A stretch of 44,806 nt of DNA, from positions 1-44,806 of the forward strand of contig JAIPAP010000018.1 of assembly GCA_021740045.1 (NCBI GenBank), in the 5' to 3' direction. The notes under the pieces are model-generated. The model had not been told where the DNA came from. It ran no database searches and saw only the letters and a list, made by a program, of their open reading frames with translations. Positions 29,935-38,307 of the stretch are shown one piece after another. The translations under genes and the position numbers were made by a program. Every line of letters begins with the position of its first letter. Position 1 is the first letter of the stretch. The stretch comes from Bacteroidales bacterium. Its GTDB lineage: Bacteria; Bacteroidota; Bacteroidia; Bacteroidales; JAIPAP01.

Positions 29935-31737
29935 ATGAATATTTTGGATTTAAAACAATTACGGTTAATTCTTCTGCTGATGATTCCTGCCCTGTGGTTC
30001 AAGGTGGGGTGTGCCCAGGAACCAGTTAAAATTACGGCAGATGAACTCCAATCGCACATCACTTACCTGGCTTCCGGAGAACTTAAGGGGCGTAAACCCG
30101 GAACGCCCGGCGGTAAAAAGGCGGCTGAATACGTCCGGGATCAGTTTGACCAATACGGTTTGGTTTTACCCGCCAATAATGGCTTTCAGTCATTCAAGGT
30201 GGTAACCGGGGTTACGGCCGGCGAGGGGAATAATTTCCGGTTTAATGATTTTAACGGGGAGCTTAAGAAAGATTTTATCCCCCTTTCGTTTTCCGATAAT
30301 GATACCTTAACCGCAGGGGTTGTATTTGCCGGTTACGGTTTCAATATCGAAACCGATACCCTCACATGGCAAAGCTACCAAAACATCGATGTAGCCGGTA
30401 AATGGGCAATGGTATTACGGGGCGACCCCGAGCTGGATGATCCGGAGAGCATTTTTATAGAACACAGTACCGAGCGCATCAAAGCACTTAATGCCAAAGA
30501 TTACGGTGCCGCCGGGATCATTATGGTCACGCCTCATGAAATGGAGGACAAAGATAAATTGCTGGACATGTACTATGATAAAACCGCCAGCGATGCGGGT
30601 ATCCCGGTCATCAACATCACACGGGAAGTGGCTGATAAGATGCTGGCAGCTAATCATAAAACAGTAAAAGAATTGGAGCAAAAGCTCAACAAAACCCGCA
30701 AGCCGCATACATTCGAATTGCCTGTTGATCTCACGGCGTCAACACATGTGGAATTGGAGAAAGCCACCACCCAAAATGTGGTCGGAATTCTTCATGGACA
30801 GGATGAGCTGCTGCGGGATCAATATATAGTGGTAGGAGCTCATTATGATCACCTGGGAATGGGTGGACCCGGAAGTGGTTCCCGCATGCCCGATACAGTG
30901 GCACCACATTATGGCGCCGATGATAATGCCTCGGGGGTGGCAACAGTCCTGGAACTGGCCCAGCAGTTTTCGGCCGATACAGCTACACCAAAAAGGAGCA
31001 TGGTATTTATTGCTTTCGGAGGGGAAGAAATGGGGCTGTTAGGGTCCAAATATTTCATCAATAGTGGATTGATCGACAAGGACCAGATTAATACCATGAT
31101 GAACTTCGATATGGTGGGCCGCCTGGATAAGGAAGACAAAATACTGTCGGTGGGAGGTACGGGTACCGCCGATAGAATTGCCTCTATTTTGGATGAATTT
31201 GCCAAAGAAATGCCATTTAAAATAGAGAAATCAAAAGAAGGTTACGGGCCTTCGGATCATGCCGCATTTTACGCCGAAGATGTGCCGGTAATTTTTTTAA
31301 CAACAGGTCCGCATAGCGATTATCATACCCCGAAAGATAAAATTTCAGAAATCGATTTTTCAAGCCAGGAGCGGATTACAGAGTATGCTTACAAAATTCT
31401 TACCAAAATAAACAATATGGAAAATCCATTGGCGTTCAAAAGATCAGGCGTTAAGGCCAGGTCGAAATACGGAAGACGGTTTAAAGTAACGCTTGGCATA
31501 ATTCCTGATGTAACATCAAGTAAGAATAACGGGCTTGGTGTTGACGGAGTAAGAGAAGGAGGCCCCGCTGACCGGGGTGGTATGAAAAAAGGCGATCGTA
31601 TCATCTCGATGAACGGGGAAGAAGTCAGCAACATTTACGACTACATGGGTCGGCTTCAAAAACTGAAAGAAGGAGAGACGGCTACTGTAGAAGTAATGAG
31701 AAACGGAAAAAAGGAAATTTTGCTTATTCAATTATAA
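29935..31737 (+). CDS. M28 family metallopeptidase with PA-like insert and C-terminal PDZ domain
   Basis: VGAHYDHLGMGGPGSG, PHYGADDNASGVATVLELA, FIAFGGEEMGLLGSKYF; GVDGVREGGPADRGGMKKGDRIISMNGEEVSNIYDYM PDZ. Confidence 0.95.
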   Translation: MNILDLKQLRLILLLMIPALWFKVGCAQEPVKITADELQSHITYLASGELKGRKPGTPGGKKAAEYVRDQFDQYGLVLPANNGFQSFKVVTGVTAGEGNNFRFNDFNGELKKDFIPLSFSDNDTLTAGVVFAGYGFNIETDTLTWQSYQNIDVAGKWAMVLRGDPELDDPESIFIEHSTERIKALNAKDYGAAGIIMVTPHEMEDKDKLLDMYYDKTASDAGIPVINITREVADKMLAANHKTVKELEQKLNKTRKPHTFELPVDLTASTHVELEKATTQNVVGILHGQDELLRDQYIVVGAHYDHLGMGGPGSGSRMPDTVAPHYGADDNASGVATVLELAQQFSADTATPKRSMVFIAFGGEEMGLLGSKYFINSGLIDKDQINTMMNFDMVGRLDKEDKILSVGGTGTADRIASILDEFAKEMPFKIEKSKEGYGPSDHAAFYAEDVPVIFLTTGPHSDYHTPKDKISEIDFSSQERITEYAYKILTKINNMENPLAFKRSGVKARSKYGRRFKVTLGIIPDVTSSKNNGLGVDGVREGGPADRGGMKKGDRIISMNGEEVSNIYDYMGRLQKLKEGETATVEVMRNGKKEILLIQL

Positions 31738-31780
31738 TAAGCTTCATACGGTCAGTTTTTGGTTAGTAATTAGGTTGATT

Positions 31781-31820
31781 AGCGGCCACGTCCATCCCGG
31801 ACTGGTCGCTTTTCTTTTTT
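31781..31820 (+). terminator. Rho-independent terminator after the M28 peptidase gene
   Basis: AGCGGCCAcGTCCatcccGGACTGGTCGCT followed by TTTCTTTTTT. Confidence 0.75.
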
Positions 31821-31828
31821 ATGAGAGC

Positions 31829-32248
31829 TTATTCGGCTGAATATTTTTGTTCGCCAAATGATTCGGGGGTATCATCTTCCTTATATTTCGACGGACATTT
31901 CAGCAACAGGCTGCTCGCCCTGAAAACGCTATCGTCTTCATCGACTTGACCTACCAGGACGATCTGTTCTGATTTTTCAAAGTCCTGTGGCTTGCTGTCG
32001 TCGTAAATTACCTTCATTTCATCACCATTATTATCGATCATGTAAAATGAGAACTCATCGGGGTTGTTATGCTCATCATACACAACTTTTTTATTGGTGT
32101 TAAGCTGCCCTATCACATGATATTCCTTTCCGGGACGCTGGGCGGCTTCGCTAAAGGTTACGTAAGTACTCGAGTCGGCAACGGTGCTTAAAATAGCTCC
32201 AAGTGCTACTACAGCAACGATTATGGCTAAAATATGGGTCTTTTTCAT
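31829..32248 (-). CDS. ccmE: Cytochrome c maturation protein CcmE with CxxxY (not HxxxY) haem-binding motif
   Basis: TM anchor, TYVTFSEAAQRPGKEYHVIGQL, FYMIDNNGDEMKVIYDDSKPQDFEKSEQIVLVGQV...LLLKCPSKYKED. Confidence 0.9.
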   Translation of the reverse strand: MKKTHILAIIVAVVALGAILSTVADSSTYVTFSEAAQRPGKEYHVIGQLNTNKKVVYDEHNNPDEFSFYMIDNNGDEMKVIYDDSKPQDFEKSEQIVLVGQVDEDDSVFRASSLLLKCPSKYKEDDTPESFGEQKYSAE

Positions 32249-32315
32249 AAAGGTCTTTCTTTTGAGTATTAAATTAACGTTTGAATAACCGTCTATGGTT
32301 TAAACCGGACAACTT

Positions 32316-32462
32316 TTAAGGCTCCTCCGTCTCGGGTTGTTCTTCTTCCAGTCGCTTTTCCAGCTTTTTAACATTACGGTCCAGCATTGAAAGATAAACA
32401 ATGATCCCTACAAAAATGATCAATACCACGGCTATTACGACAAAAATCTTATTTTCAACCAT
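32316..32462 (-). CDS. ccmD: CcmD-like small membrane protein (48 aa, below the ORF-track cutoff)
   Basis: MVENKIFVVIAVVLIIFVGIIVYLSMLDRNVKKLEKRLEEEQPETEEP; single TM plus charged C-terminal tail, between ccmC and ccmE. Confidence 0.8.
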   Translation of the reverse strand: MVENKIFVVIAVVLIIFVGIIVYLSMLDRNVKKLEKRLEEEQPETEEP

Positions 32463-32470
32463 ATTGAATT

Positions 32471-33148
32471 TTATTTAGTCATGAGCAATCGCTCTTTCAA
32501 CTTGTCTTTTATATTTCTGATCCTTAATCTGATATTATATATCCACAGGCCAATAAGAAACCACCCGGCAATTGCCGGGTAGAAAACCAGGCGCATGGTG
32601 TTGTCGAGTTCGCTAACGGTCATGGGGCTGCCGCCTTTACCGGGGTGTAATGAGCTTTCGGCCATGCTGGGCAATATTTGTATAAAGATGATGAGCATTA
32701 CAAAAGCAAATATGTTGTATACCCCGGCCACTTTACCCCTTTTTTCTTCATCATCGAGCGATGAACGCAGTATGAGGTATGCGAAATAGATCATCAAACT
32801 GACGGCGGCTCCATTCAACTGGGGGTCGTTCGTCCAGAAATCGCCCCAGGCAAAACGTGCCCATATCATTCCGGTAACCAGCCCAAGGATGCCGAACACC
32901 AGGCCGGTATTGACTGCTTCAACCGCCATGCGATCATATTTGCGGTTAAAGGTGGCTAAATAACGTATGCTATTGATAAATCCGATCAAAAAGATCAATA
33001 TCATGGTAAACCACATGCAAACGTGAAAAAATAAATTACGTATGGATTCACGGATAATGGGCAGGTCGGGCACATCGATCAGGAAACCTGCAATTATCGT
33101 GTAGGTTAATAAGAGGACGCCAAGTATTTTCCACCAGTGTTTTTTCAT
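32471..33148 (-). CDS. ccmC: Haem exporter/handling protein CcmC
   Basis: Six TM segments, WARFAWGDFWTNDPQLNGAAVSLMIYFAYLILR tryptophan-rich region. Confidence 0.92.
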   Translation of the reverse strand: MKKHWWKILGVLLLTYTIIAGFLIDVPDLPIIRESIRNLFFHVCMWFTMILIFLIGFINSIRYLATFNRKYDRMAVEAVNTGLVFGILGLVTGMIWARFAWGDFWTNDPQLNGAAVSLMIYFAYLILRSSLDDEEKRGKVAGVYNIFAFVMLIIFIQILPSMAESSLHPGKGGSPMTVSELDNTMRLVFYPAIAGWFLIGLWIYNIRLRIRNIKDKLKERLLMTK

Positions 33149-33149
33149 A

Positions 33150-33806
33150 TCAATCTTTCCATAAATAAGGGAATAACAAATAGGCCAGCACTATTACGAT
33201 TACATTGATCAACAGCAGCACCAGCAAGAGTTGCGAGTTTTCCGCCCAGGTGGTTTCAAATAATGTATTTTTCGACACCTTCATCAGGGTGATGAGCAAG
33301 GGCAACACCAGCGGAAAACTCAATATCGCCATCAAGGTAAAATTATTATTGGTTTGGGCGGCAATGGCAGCCACCATAGTTAAAATGGACGAAAAGCCCA
33401 TGCTACCCAGTATCAAAGCCACAATGAATATGGCCGGTGATTGTATATAAAATCCCATGAATAGGGAATAAATTAACAGGCTGATTAAGCTCAGGATAAT
33501 GATCAGGAATGAGTTGTAGGTGATCTTTGCCATGATGATGGCGTTGGGGCCGGTTAGTGTATAATAGTACAACTGCCGTTCGGTGTCTTCCTGTACAAAG
33601 CTTTTGGAAATGGCATTAACGGAGGCAAATAAAATAATGATCCAGAATAATGCATTCCAGGTTTTTGGTTCTATCAAGCCGCTAAAGGCCAGGTAACTAA
33701 CAAAAATAGTGGAAAAAATATACAATAAAATACCGTTCAAAGCATATTTTTGCTTCAATTCAAGTTGAATATCCTTTTGTATCAATGCCCGAACAGCGTG
33801 TTGCAT
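33150..33806 (-). CDS. ccmB: Haem exporter CcmB
   Basis: ALIQKDIQLELKQKYALNGILLYI, FVQEDTERQLYYYTLTGPNAIIMAKI, GSMGFSSILTMVAAIAAQTNNNFTLMAILSFPLVLPLLI. Confidence 0.92.
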   Translation of the reverse strand: MQHAVRALIQKDIQLELKQKYALNGILLYIFSTIFVSYLAFSGLIEPKTWNALFWIIILFASVNAISKSFVQEDTERQLYYYTLTGPNAIIMAKITYNSFLIIILSLISLLIYSLFMGFYIQSPAIFIVALILGSMGFSSILTMVAAIAAQTNNNFTLMAILSFPLVLPLLITLMKVSKNTLFETTWAENSQLLLVLLLINVIVIVLAYLLFPYLWKD

Positions 33807-33916
33807 AAATGCGTCCTGCTAACAAAAATGTTACTACAAGCTTTAATTTTCAGGGTGCTAAAATACAATTTTTCAGGACAGATATAACATTTTACATATA
33901 TAAGTAGGGATTAAAA

Positions 33917-33945
33917 AACGACCGGCCCCAATGGAACCGGTCGTT
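33917..33945 (-). terminator. Hairpin terminator downstream of T9SS protein gene 1
   Basis: AACGACCGG...CCGGTCGTT with flanking A/T tracts. Confidence 0.75.
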
Positions 33946-33975
33946 TATTATAAAAAGAAGTTAAATGTCTTGCGT

Positions 33976-35886
33976 TTATTCAACAATCATCTTACGGGTC
34001 ATTTCTTTATCACCTGAAGTAACGGTGTAGAAATAAACGCCTGATGAAAGCTCGCCTGCATTAATGGTCATCTTATGGGTGCCTGCGTTAAGTGCACGGC
34101 TGGTTTCCATAACACGCTGACCGGTCATGCTGTAAACAGCAATATTAACGTTGGCATCTTTTTCAAGGGTAACATCAACATTGGTTAAGCCGCTAACCGG
34201 GTTGGGATAATTCGCCGAAACATTGAAAGCTGAGCCACCGATGATGGTTTCTTCAACGCCTACGTAATCATCTTTTGGTACGGAAGCAAAGATGATCTTG
34301 TTCATGGTATAAGCATCTTCGTCACCACGTACTGCCAGCCCGGGTTCTTCGTCGGCCTGATAGCTAAAGTGGATGTCTTCGGTGCTTGTAGCAGCAACAG
34401 ACGGGAACACACATTCATCAAAGGTATGTACCGGTGATTCGGTCAACCAGGCGAAATCCTCACGCCAGGTGGTGCCGCCATCAGGCGATGCCGTGGCAAA
34501 CAACTGACGGTAGTTTTGGTTTTGAGTTGCACGTTCTTCACATACTGCTGAGAAAACAATGGAGATGGTATTGTTTTCATCAACCACAATTTGTGGCATA
34601 CTGGCCGGGCCTAAATAATAGGTGCCAATGCCATCAATTTCGGGATTTACCAGGTCGTCCACCCAGGTACCGTTACCGTTCAAGTCGGGGACCCAGCCAA
34701 TGAGGTTGTGCAGGTATTCCATTTCCGAATCAGGATCACTTCCGGTATAAGGGCTCAATGCATCCACATTGTCGGAGAATGATTCACGGTCTTCGTTCCA
34801 GTAGCCAATACCTTCAACAAAGGGGAACCAACTGGGGCCTGCGGCACCATCTTCGTACATGGCCCTGTTAATACCAAACGTCACATGAATTTTACCGTTG
34901 GCATCATAAGCGCCGTGGAATGATCCGTCAACACAATAGAATGTATCGGTAGGTGTTGGGTTATTCGGGTCCCACATCGGATATGGGTGTTCCCAGATAA
35001 CGGTTTTTTCCCAGGTCTCACCGCCGTCGTGTGATTGCATCAGCATAAAATCAACCCAGTTATCACCAACCAAGAAGGCAATGTCATCACCTTCGGAGTC
35101 GATCCAGGCATAAGTGTCACCACTAAAGCCGGCGTAATAATCGGAGCTGATACCGTCGATAATACGATGTTCATCTTCCCAGGTTTGTCCACCGTCGGTT
35201 GAGCGGTAATAAAGCAAAGCGCCGTCAAGGTCCTCATAAGGTGATCCCTGGTTAGCGATGGGAGGTGTAAGGGCTAAAATGTGAATCGCTTCGTTATTTT
35301 CACCGGCAGTGATCATGCGGGGCCAAAGGATGTCTTCATGGCCTTCGGGACCGGGCAGGAATGTTTCTGTCCAATCGCCTGTACCCTTTTCGGGGCGGTT
35401 GCTGATAACCAAACCGTCAGCGCCACCGCTGTGTGTAACAACAATTTCACCGTTCTCACCCCATTTGTCATATGAAGGCCAGCCATTACGGGTGCTTTCA
35501 ATACGCTCAGTCGGGTAGGGTCCCCATTCGGAACCGTCGTAATAGTTATAACCGGTACCACGGCCGGGGAAACCTGTCGCGTCTTCAAAACCCATGATCC
35601 ATGTTGAAGCTGCCGTACCATCGTCATAAAATACCGTACGGTTTTGGGTACAAGCATTGCTTTGGAGGTCGTACTTGGTTTCTCCGATTTGTGTTTCCGA
35701 GGGTGTAAATCCGCTTTTCACAAAAGGATTTACGGCTTCTTTAAGGTTAGTGGGGTTGTCAACAGCTCGCATGTCGGGAACCGCAATGTTGCGGTATTCT
35801 TTAGGAGCCGGAGCGAATTCCTGGGCTATAAGGCTTGTTGTAAAGAACAAGGCAAAAGCCAAGAGTAGAGTTCTTGTTCGTTTCAT
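33976..35886 (-). CDS. T9SS type A sorting domain protein, Asp-box/sialidase-like propeller, subfamily A
   Basis: STDGGQTWEDE, SHDGGETWEKT, SPDGGTTWRED Asp-box motifs; C-terminal YPNPVSGLTNVDV...SSGVYFYTVTSGDKEMTRKMIVE. Confidence 0.85.
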   Translation of the reverse strand: MKRTRTLLLAFALFFTTSLIAQEFAPAPKEYRNIAVPDMRAVDNPTNLKEAVNPFVKSGFTPSETQIGETKYDLQSNACTQNRTVFYDDGTAASTWIMGFEDATGFPGRGTGYNYYDGSEWGPYPTERIESTRNGWPSYDKWGENGEIVVTHSGGADGLVISNRPEKGTGDWTETFLPGPEGHEDILWPRMITAGENNEAIHILALTPPIANQGSPYEDLDGALLYYRSTDGGQTWEDEHRIIDGISSDYYAGFSGDTYAWIDSEGDDIAFLVGDNWVDFMLMQSHDGGETWEKTVIWEHPYPMWDPNNPTPTDTFYCVDGSFHGAYDANGKIHVTFGINRAMYEDGAAGPSWFPFVEGIGYWNEDRESFSDNVDALSPYTGSDPDSEMEYLHNLIGWVPDLNGNGTWVDDLVNPEIDGIGTYYLGPASMPQIVVDENNTISIVFSAVCEERATQNQNYRQLFATASPDGGTTWREDFAWLTESPVHTFDECVFPSVAATSTEDIHFSYQADEEPGLAVRGDEDAYTMNKIIFASVPKDDYVGVEETIIGGSAFNVSANYPNPVSGLTNVDVTLEKDANVNIAVYSMTGQRVMETSRALNAGTHKMTINAGELSSGVYFYTVTSGDKEMTRKMIVE

Positions 35887-36008
35887 AATTCATCGATTTT
35901 ATTAGTTAAACTTAGTATAGCTAGCTCATTCTAGTAGCCGCCAAATTTAATAAAAAATTTTAAGTGCGGGATGGGATGAAAAAAAATCATCAATTTTATA
36001 AAACCTGT

Positions 36009-36042
36009 AAAAAACCCCTCCCGAAATCTTCAGGAGGGGTTT
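36009..36042 (-). terminator. Hairpin terminator downstream of T9SS protein gene 2
   Basis: AAACCCCTCC...GGAGGGGTTT; minus-strand reading ends in a T run. Confidence 0.85.
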
Positions 36043-36094
36043 GTGGTTTATTATGGCTTATTAATATCGCAAGCCATAACTATTAAAACTGATT

Positions 36095-38077
36095 CTACTT
36101 TACGGTCATTTTCCGGGTGATGGTTTCCTCACCGGCTTCTATGCTATAGAAGTATACGCCCGGTGTTAGTTTACTTCCATCAATAATGAATTGATGGAGG
36201 CCATTCACCATGCCGGCGTCTTCCGTTTGAATGATTTGTCCGGTGACGCTAAAAAGCTGTAATTGAACAGGCACCGCTTTGTCGGTGGTTACTTCTATCG
36301 TAGTCTTTCCGCGGAATGGGTTGGGGTAATTCTGTGAAACATTGATATCCGATGCTACTGTCACAGGTTCACTCATGCCGACTCCATCGGGGAATGGATG
36401 AACAAAATCGCCCTCGGTTAACGTAAAGTCCTGGATATACATGTAAGTAACCTGTTTAGTCGGGTCATTCGGATCCATGTCTTCATAGGTAAATGGAATT
36501 GTATACTGATCATTGTCAGTAAACATATAATGCGGGGCAGCAAAGAAATAAGCCTGAAGCCAGGCAACGGTAGCTTCGGTAACGTTGAGGGTGTCCGTAA
36601 AGGTGCGAGCAACCATATCAAGGCCTACGCAGCGGATATCGGGCATATTATTGGTTTCGCTGAAGCCGGGATCGGTCTCCTGCCAGGAGATCAGCACTTT
36701 TTCGCCATTCATGGTAGTGGTTGCCTGAATACGGTTATCTTCGGTAAGGTCACCGTATTCACCCCTGAAATTAGCCAGTTTTTTCAGATCAAGGCCGGTC
36801 CATGTAAGAGCCCCGTCAGTTGACCAGATGTCAAAAGCAGCAAAGGTATAAGGTTCGGTCACAATAGAATAGGGATTAGCTCCTGCAACACCTACTACAA
36901 CACCAATGTGGGGATTACCGGTATGATCGACCACCAGGTCGAAATCAAATGCTGTGGTATAAAGGATTTCATCACGGTCGGGTATCGGTGGCTCGAAAAG
37001 CGATTCTATTTGCTGATCGGTTAGATATTGCTTTACCCTGTGAATACCATCTTCACCGCCTAGTTGGATTCCTCCCATGTATTCCCAGTCATCACCGCCA
37101 TTGGTGGTTTTAAATACGATGGGGTAAATGGCACCGGCCGAAAAATCAACCGATTCGTCATTTGAAAGCAACACCATGTAACCAATTTCCCCGTCAGGGC
37201 CAAAGGCTACTTTTTCGTTCATCACGTAGTAAAGGTCTTCATCATGGATTACTTCAAATTCCATCAGTTCAGCTTCGTAGGTAATGTCGCCTTCTTCTTC
37301 ATCGAAAGTGCCCTTATTCACGATCAGGTTATCGGTGTAGTTCAGGCTTCCTGATGTCCAGTCATCGGCCGGATCAACCACCCAAGCCACACCGTCTTGC
37401 GTTACCGTATAAGCCTCGGGGATGTATTGATACATACCTTCATCGGGATTAGCAGGCCGGGTATGCTTGGTAGTGTCGGCATGATCGACCAAATTGGCCG
37501 TGCCATAGCCATAACCGCCCCAGGTATCAGGTGAATTGGAGCCATCGAGAATTGGCCCGAAAAAAAATAAGTAAGCATTAGCAGGGTCAAGGTTCCCCAC
37601 CGGGTTGTAAATGGCTCCGTGCGGATAGCGGATCGCATCCACATTGTAATTGGGCCCCGGTTCGTTGGATTCATACACCATAATGTTGTTTTCGAAAGTC
37701 TGGCCCATGTCCAGTGAGAGGTCCATCGCAAGGTTACCCGAGTAAGTTTCGGATGTCATGCGGTGGGTGTTGGTTACAGCATTCAGGTGATCATCCACCC
37801 AAAGGATGGTCTTTTGGCCACCGCCGTATCCATAGCTATAAGCATTGGCCGATTGTCCTATGGCAAAGATGTTTAATTGCTGTGCACCTTTGGTCCGTTC
37901 AGGGACTGCATAGGTTGAAGAAGTAATCGGTGTGGGTTTGCTTACACTTTCGATGGCCACTGCCTGCTCAGGATTATGCACGGCAGTTTGCAAGCCATTT
38001 TGTAAGCTTGAATTTTGCTGGGCATAAATTGTTACAACCAGCATTAGTGAAACGGTTAACAGTACAAACTTTTTCAT
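36095..38077 (-). CDS. T9SS type A sorting domain protein, subfamily B
   Basis: Signal peptide; YGYGGGQKTILWVDDHLNAVTNTHRM; TTNGGDDWEYMGG; YPNPFRGKTTIEV...PGVYFYSIEAGEETITRKMTVK. Confidence 0.85.
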   Translation of the reverse strand: MKKFVLLTVSLMLVVTIYAQQNSSLQNGLQTAVHNPEQAVAIESVSKPTPITSSTYAVPERTKGAQQLNIFAIGQSANAYSYGYGGGQKTILWVDDHLNAVTNTHRMTSETYSGNLAMDLSLDMGQTFENNIMVYESNEPGPNYNVDAIRYPHGAIYNPVGNLDPANAYLFFFGPILDGSNSPDTWGGYGYGTANLVDHADTTKHTRPANPDEGMYQYIPEAYTVTQDGVAWVVDPADDWTSGSLNYTDNLIVNKGTFDEEEGDITYEAELMEFEVIHDEDLYYVMNEKVAFGPDGEIGYMVLLSNDESVDFSAGAIYPIVFKTTNGGDDWEYMGGIQLGGEDGIHRVKQYLTDQQIESLFEPPIPDRDEILYTTAFDFDLVVDHTGNPHIGVVVGVAGANPYSIVTEPYTFAAFDIWSTDGALTWTGLDLKKLANFRGEYGDLTEDNRIQATTTMNGEKVLISWQETDPGFSETNNMPDIRCVGLDMVARTFTDTLNVTEATVAWLQAYFFAAPHYMFTDNDQYTIPFTYEDMDPNDPTKQVTYMYIQDFTLTEGDFVHPFPDGVGMSEPVTVASDINVSQNYPNPFRGKTTIEVTTDKAVPVQLQLFSVTGQIIQTEDAGMVNGLHQFIIDGSKLTPGVYFYSIEAGEETITRKMTVK

Positions 38078-38221
38078 GATCGGATTTTTTAGGTTAACTC
38101 AATAAATATTTGGTTTTAGCCGCGACAAGATATGAAAAAGATATAAATTATACAAGTAGTCATTTAAAATGCAATTGATTAGTTAATTAAAAGTACTGCT
38201 ATGCCTGATTCCTAGTGGTAT

Positions 38222-38250
38222 AAAAAAACCCTCCCGGATTGACGGGAGGG
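38222..38250 (-). terminator. Hairpin terminator downstream of T9SS protein gene 3
   Basis: CCCTCCCG-gattga-CGGGAGGG; minus-strand T7 run. Confidence 0.85.
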
Positions 38251-38307
38251 CTTTATAGTGCTTAACAGCTACTGCATGTGGTAGCCTGTTTCTTATGCAT
38301 TGTTATG

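Noticed and set aside
33976-35886. Calling the subfamily A proteins sialidases
   Set aside because: Asp-box motifs are present but I could not identify the sialidase catalytic Arg triad/FRIP motif, so only a propeller-like call is made.
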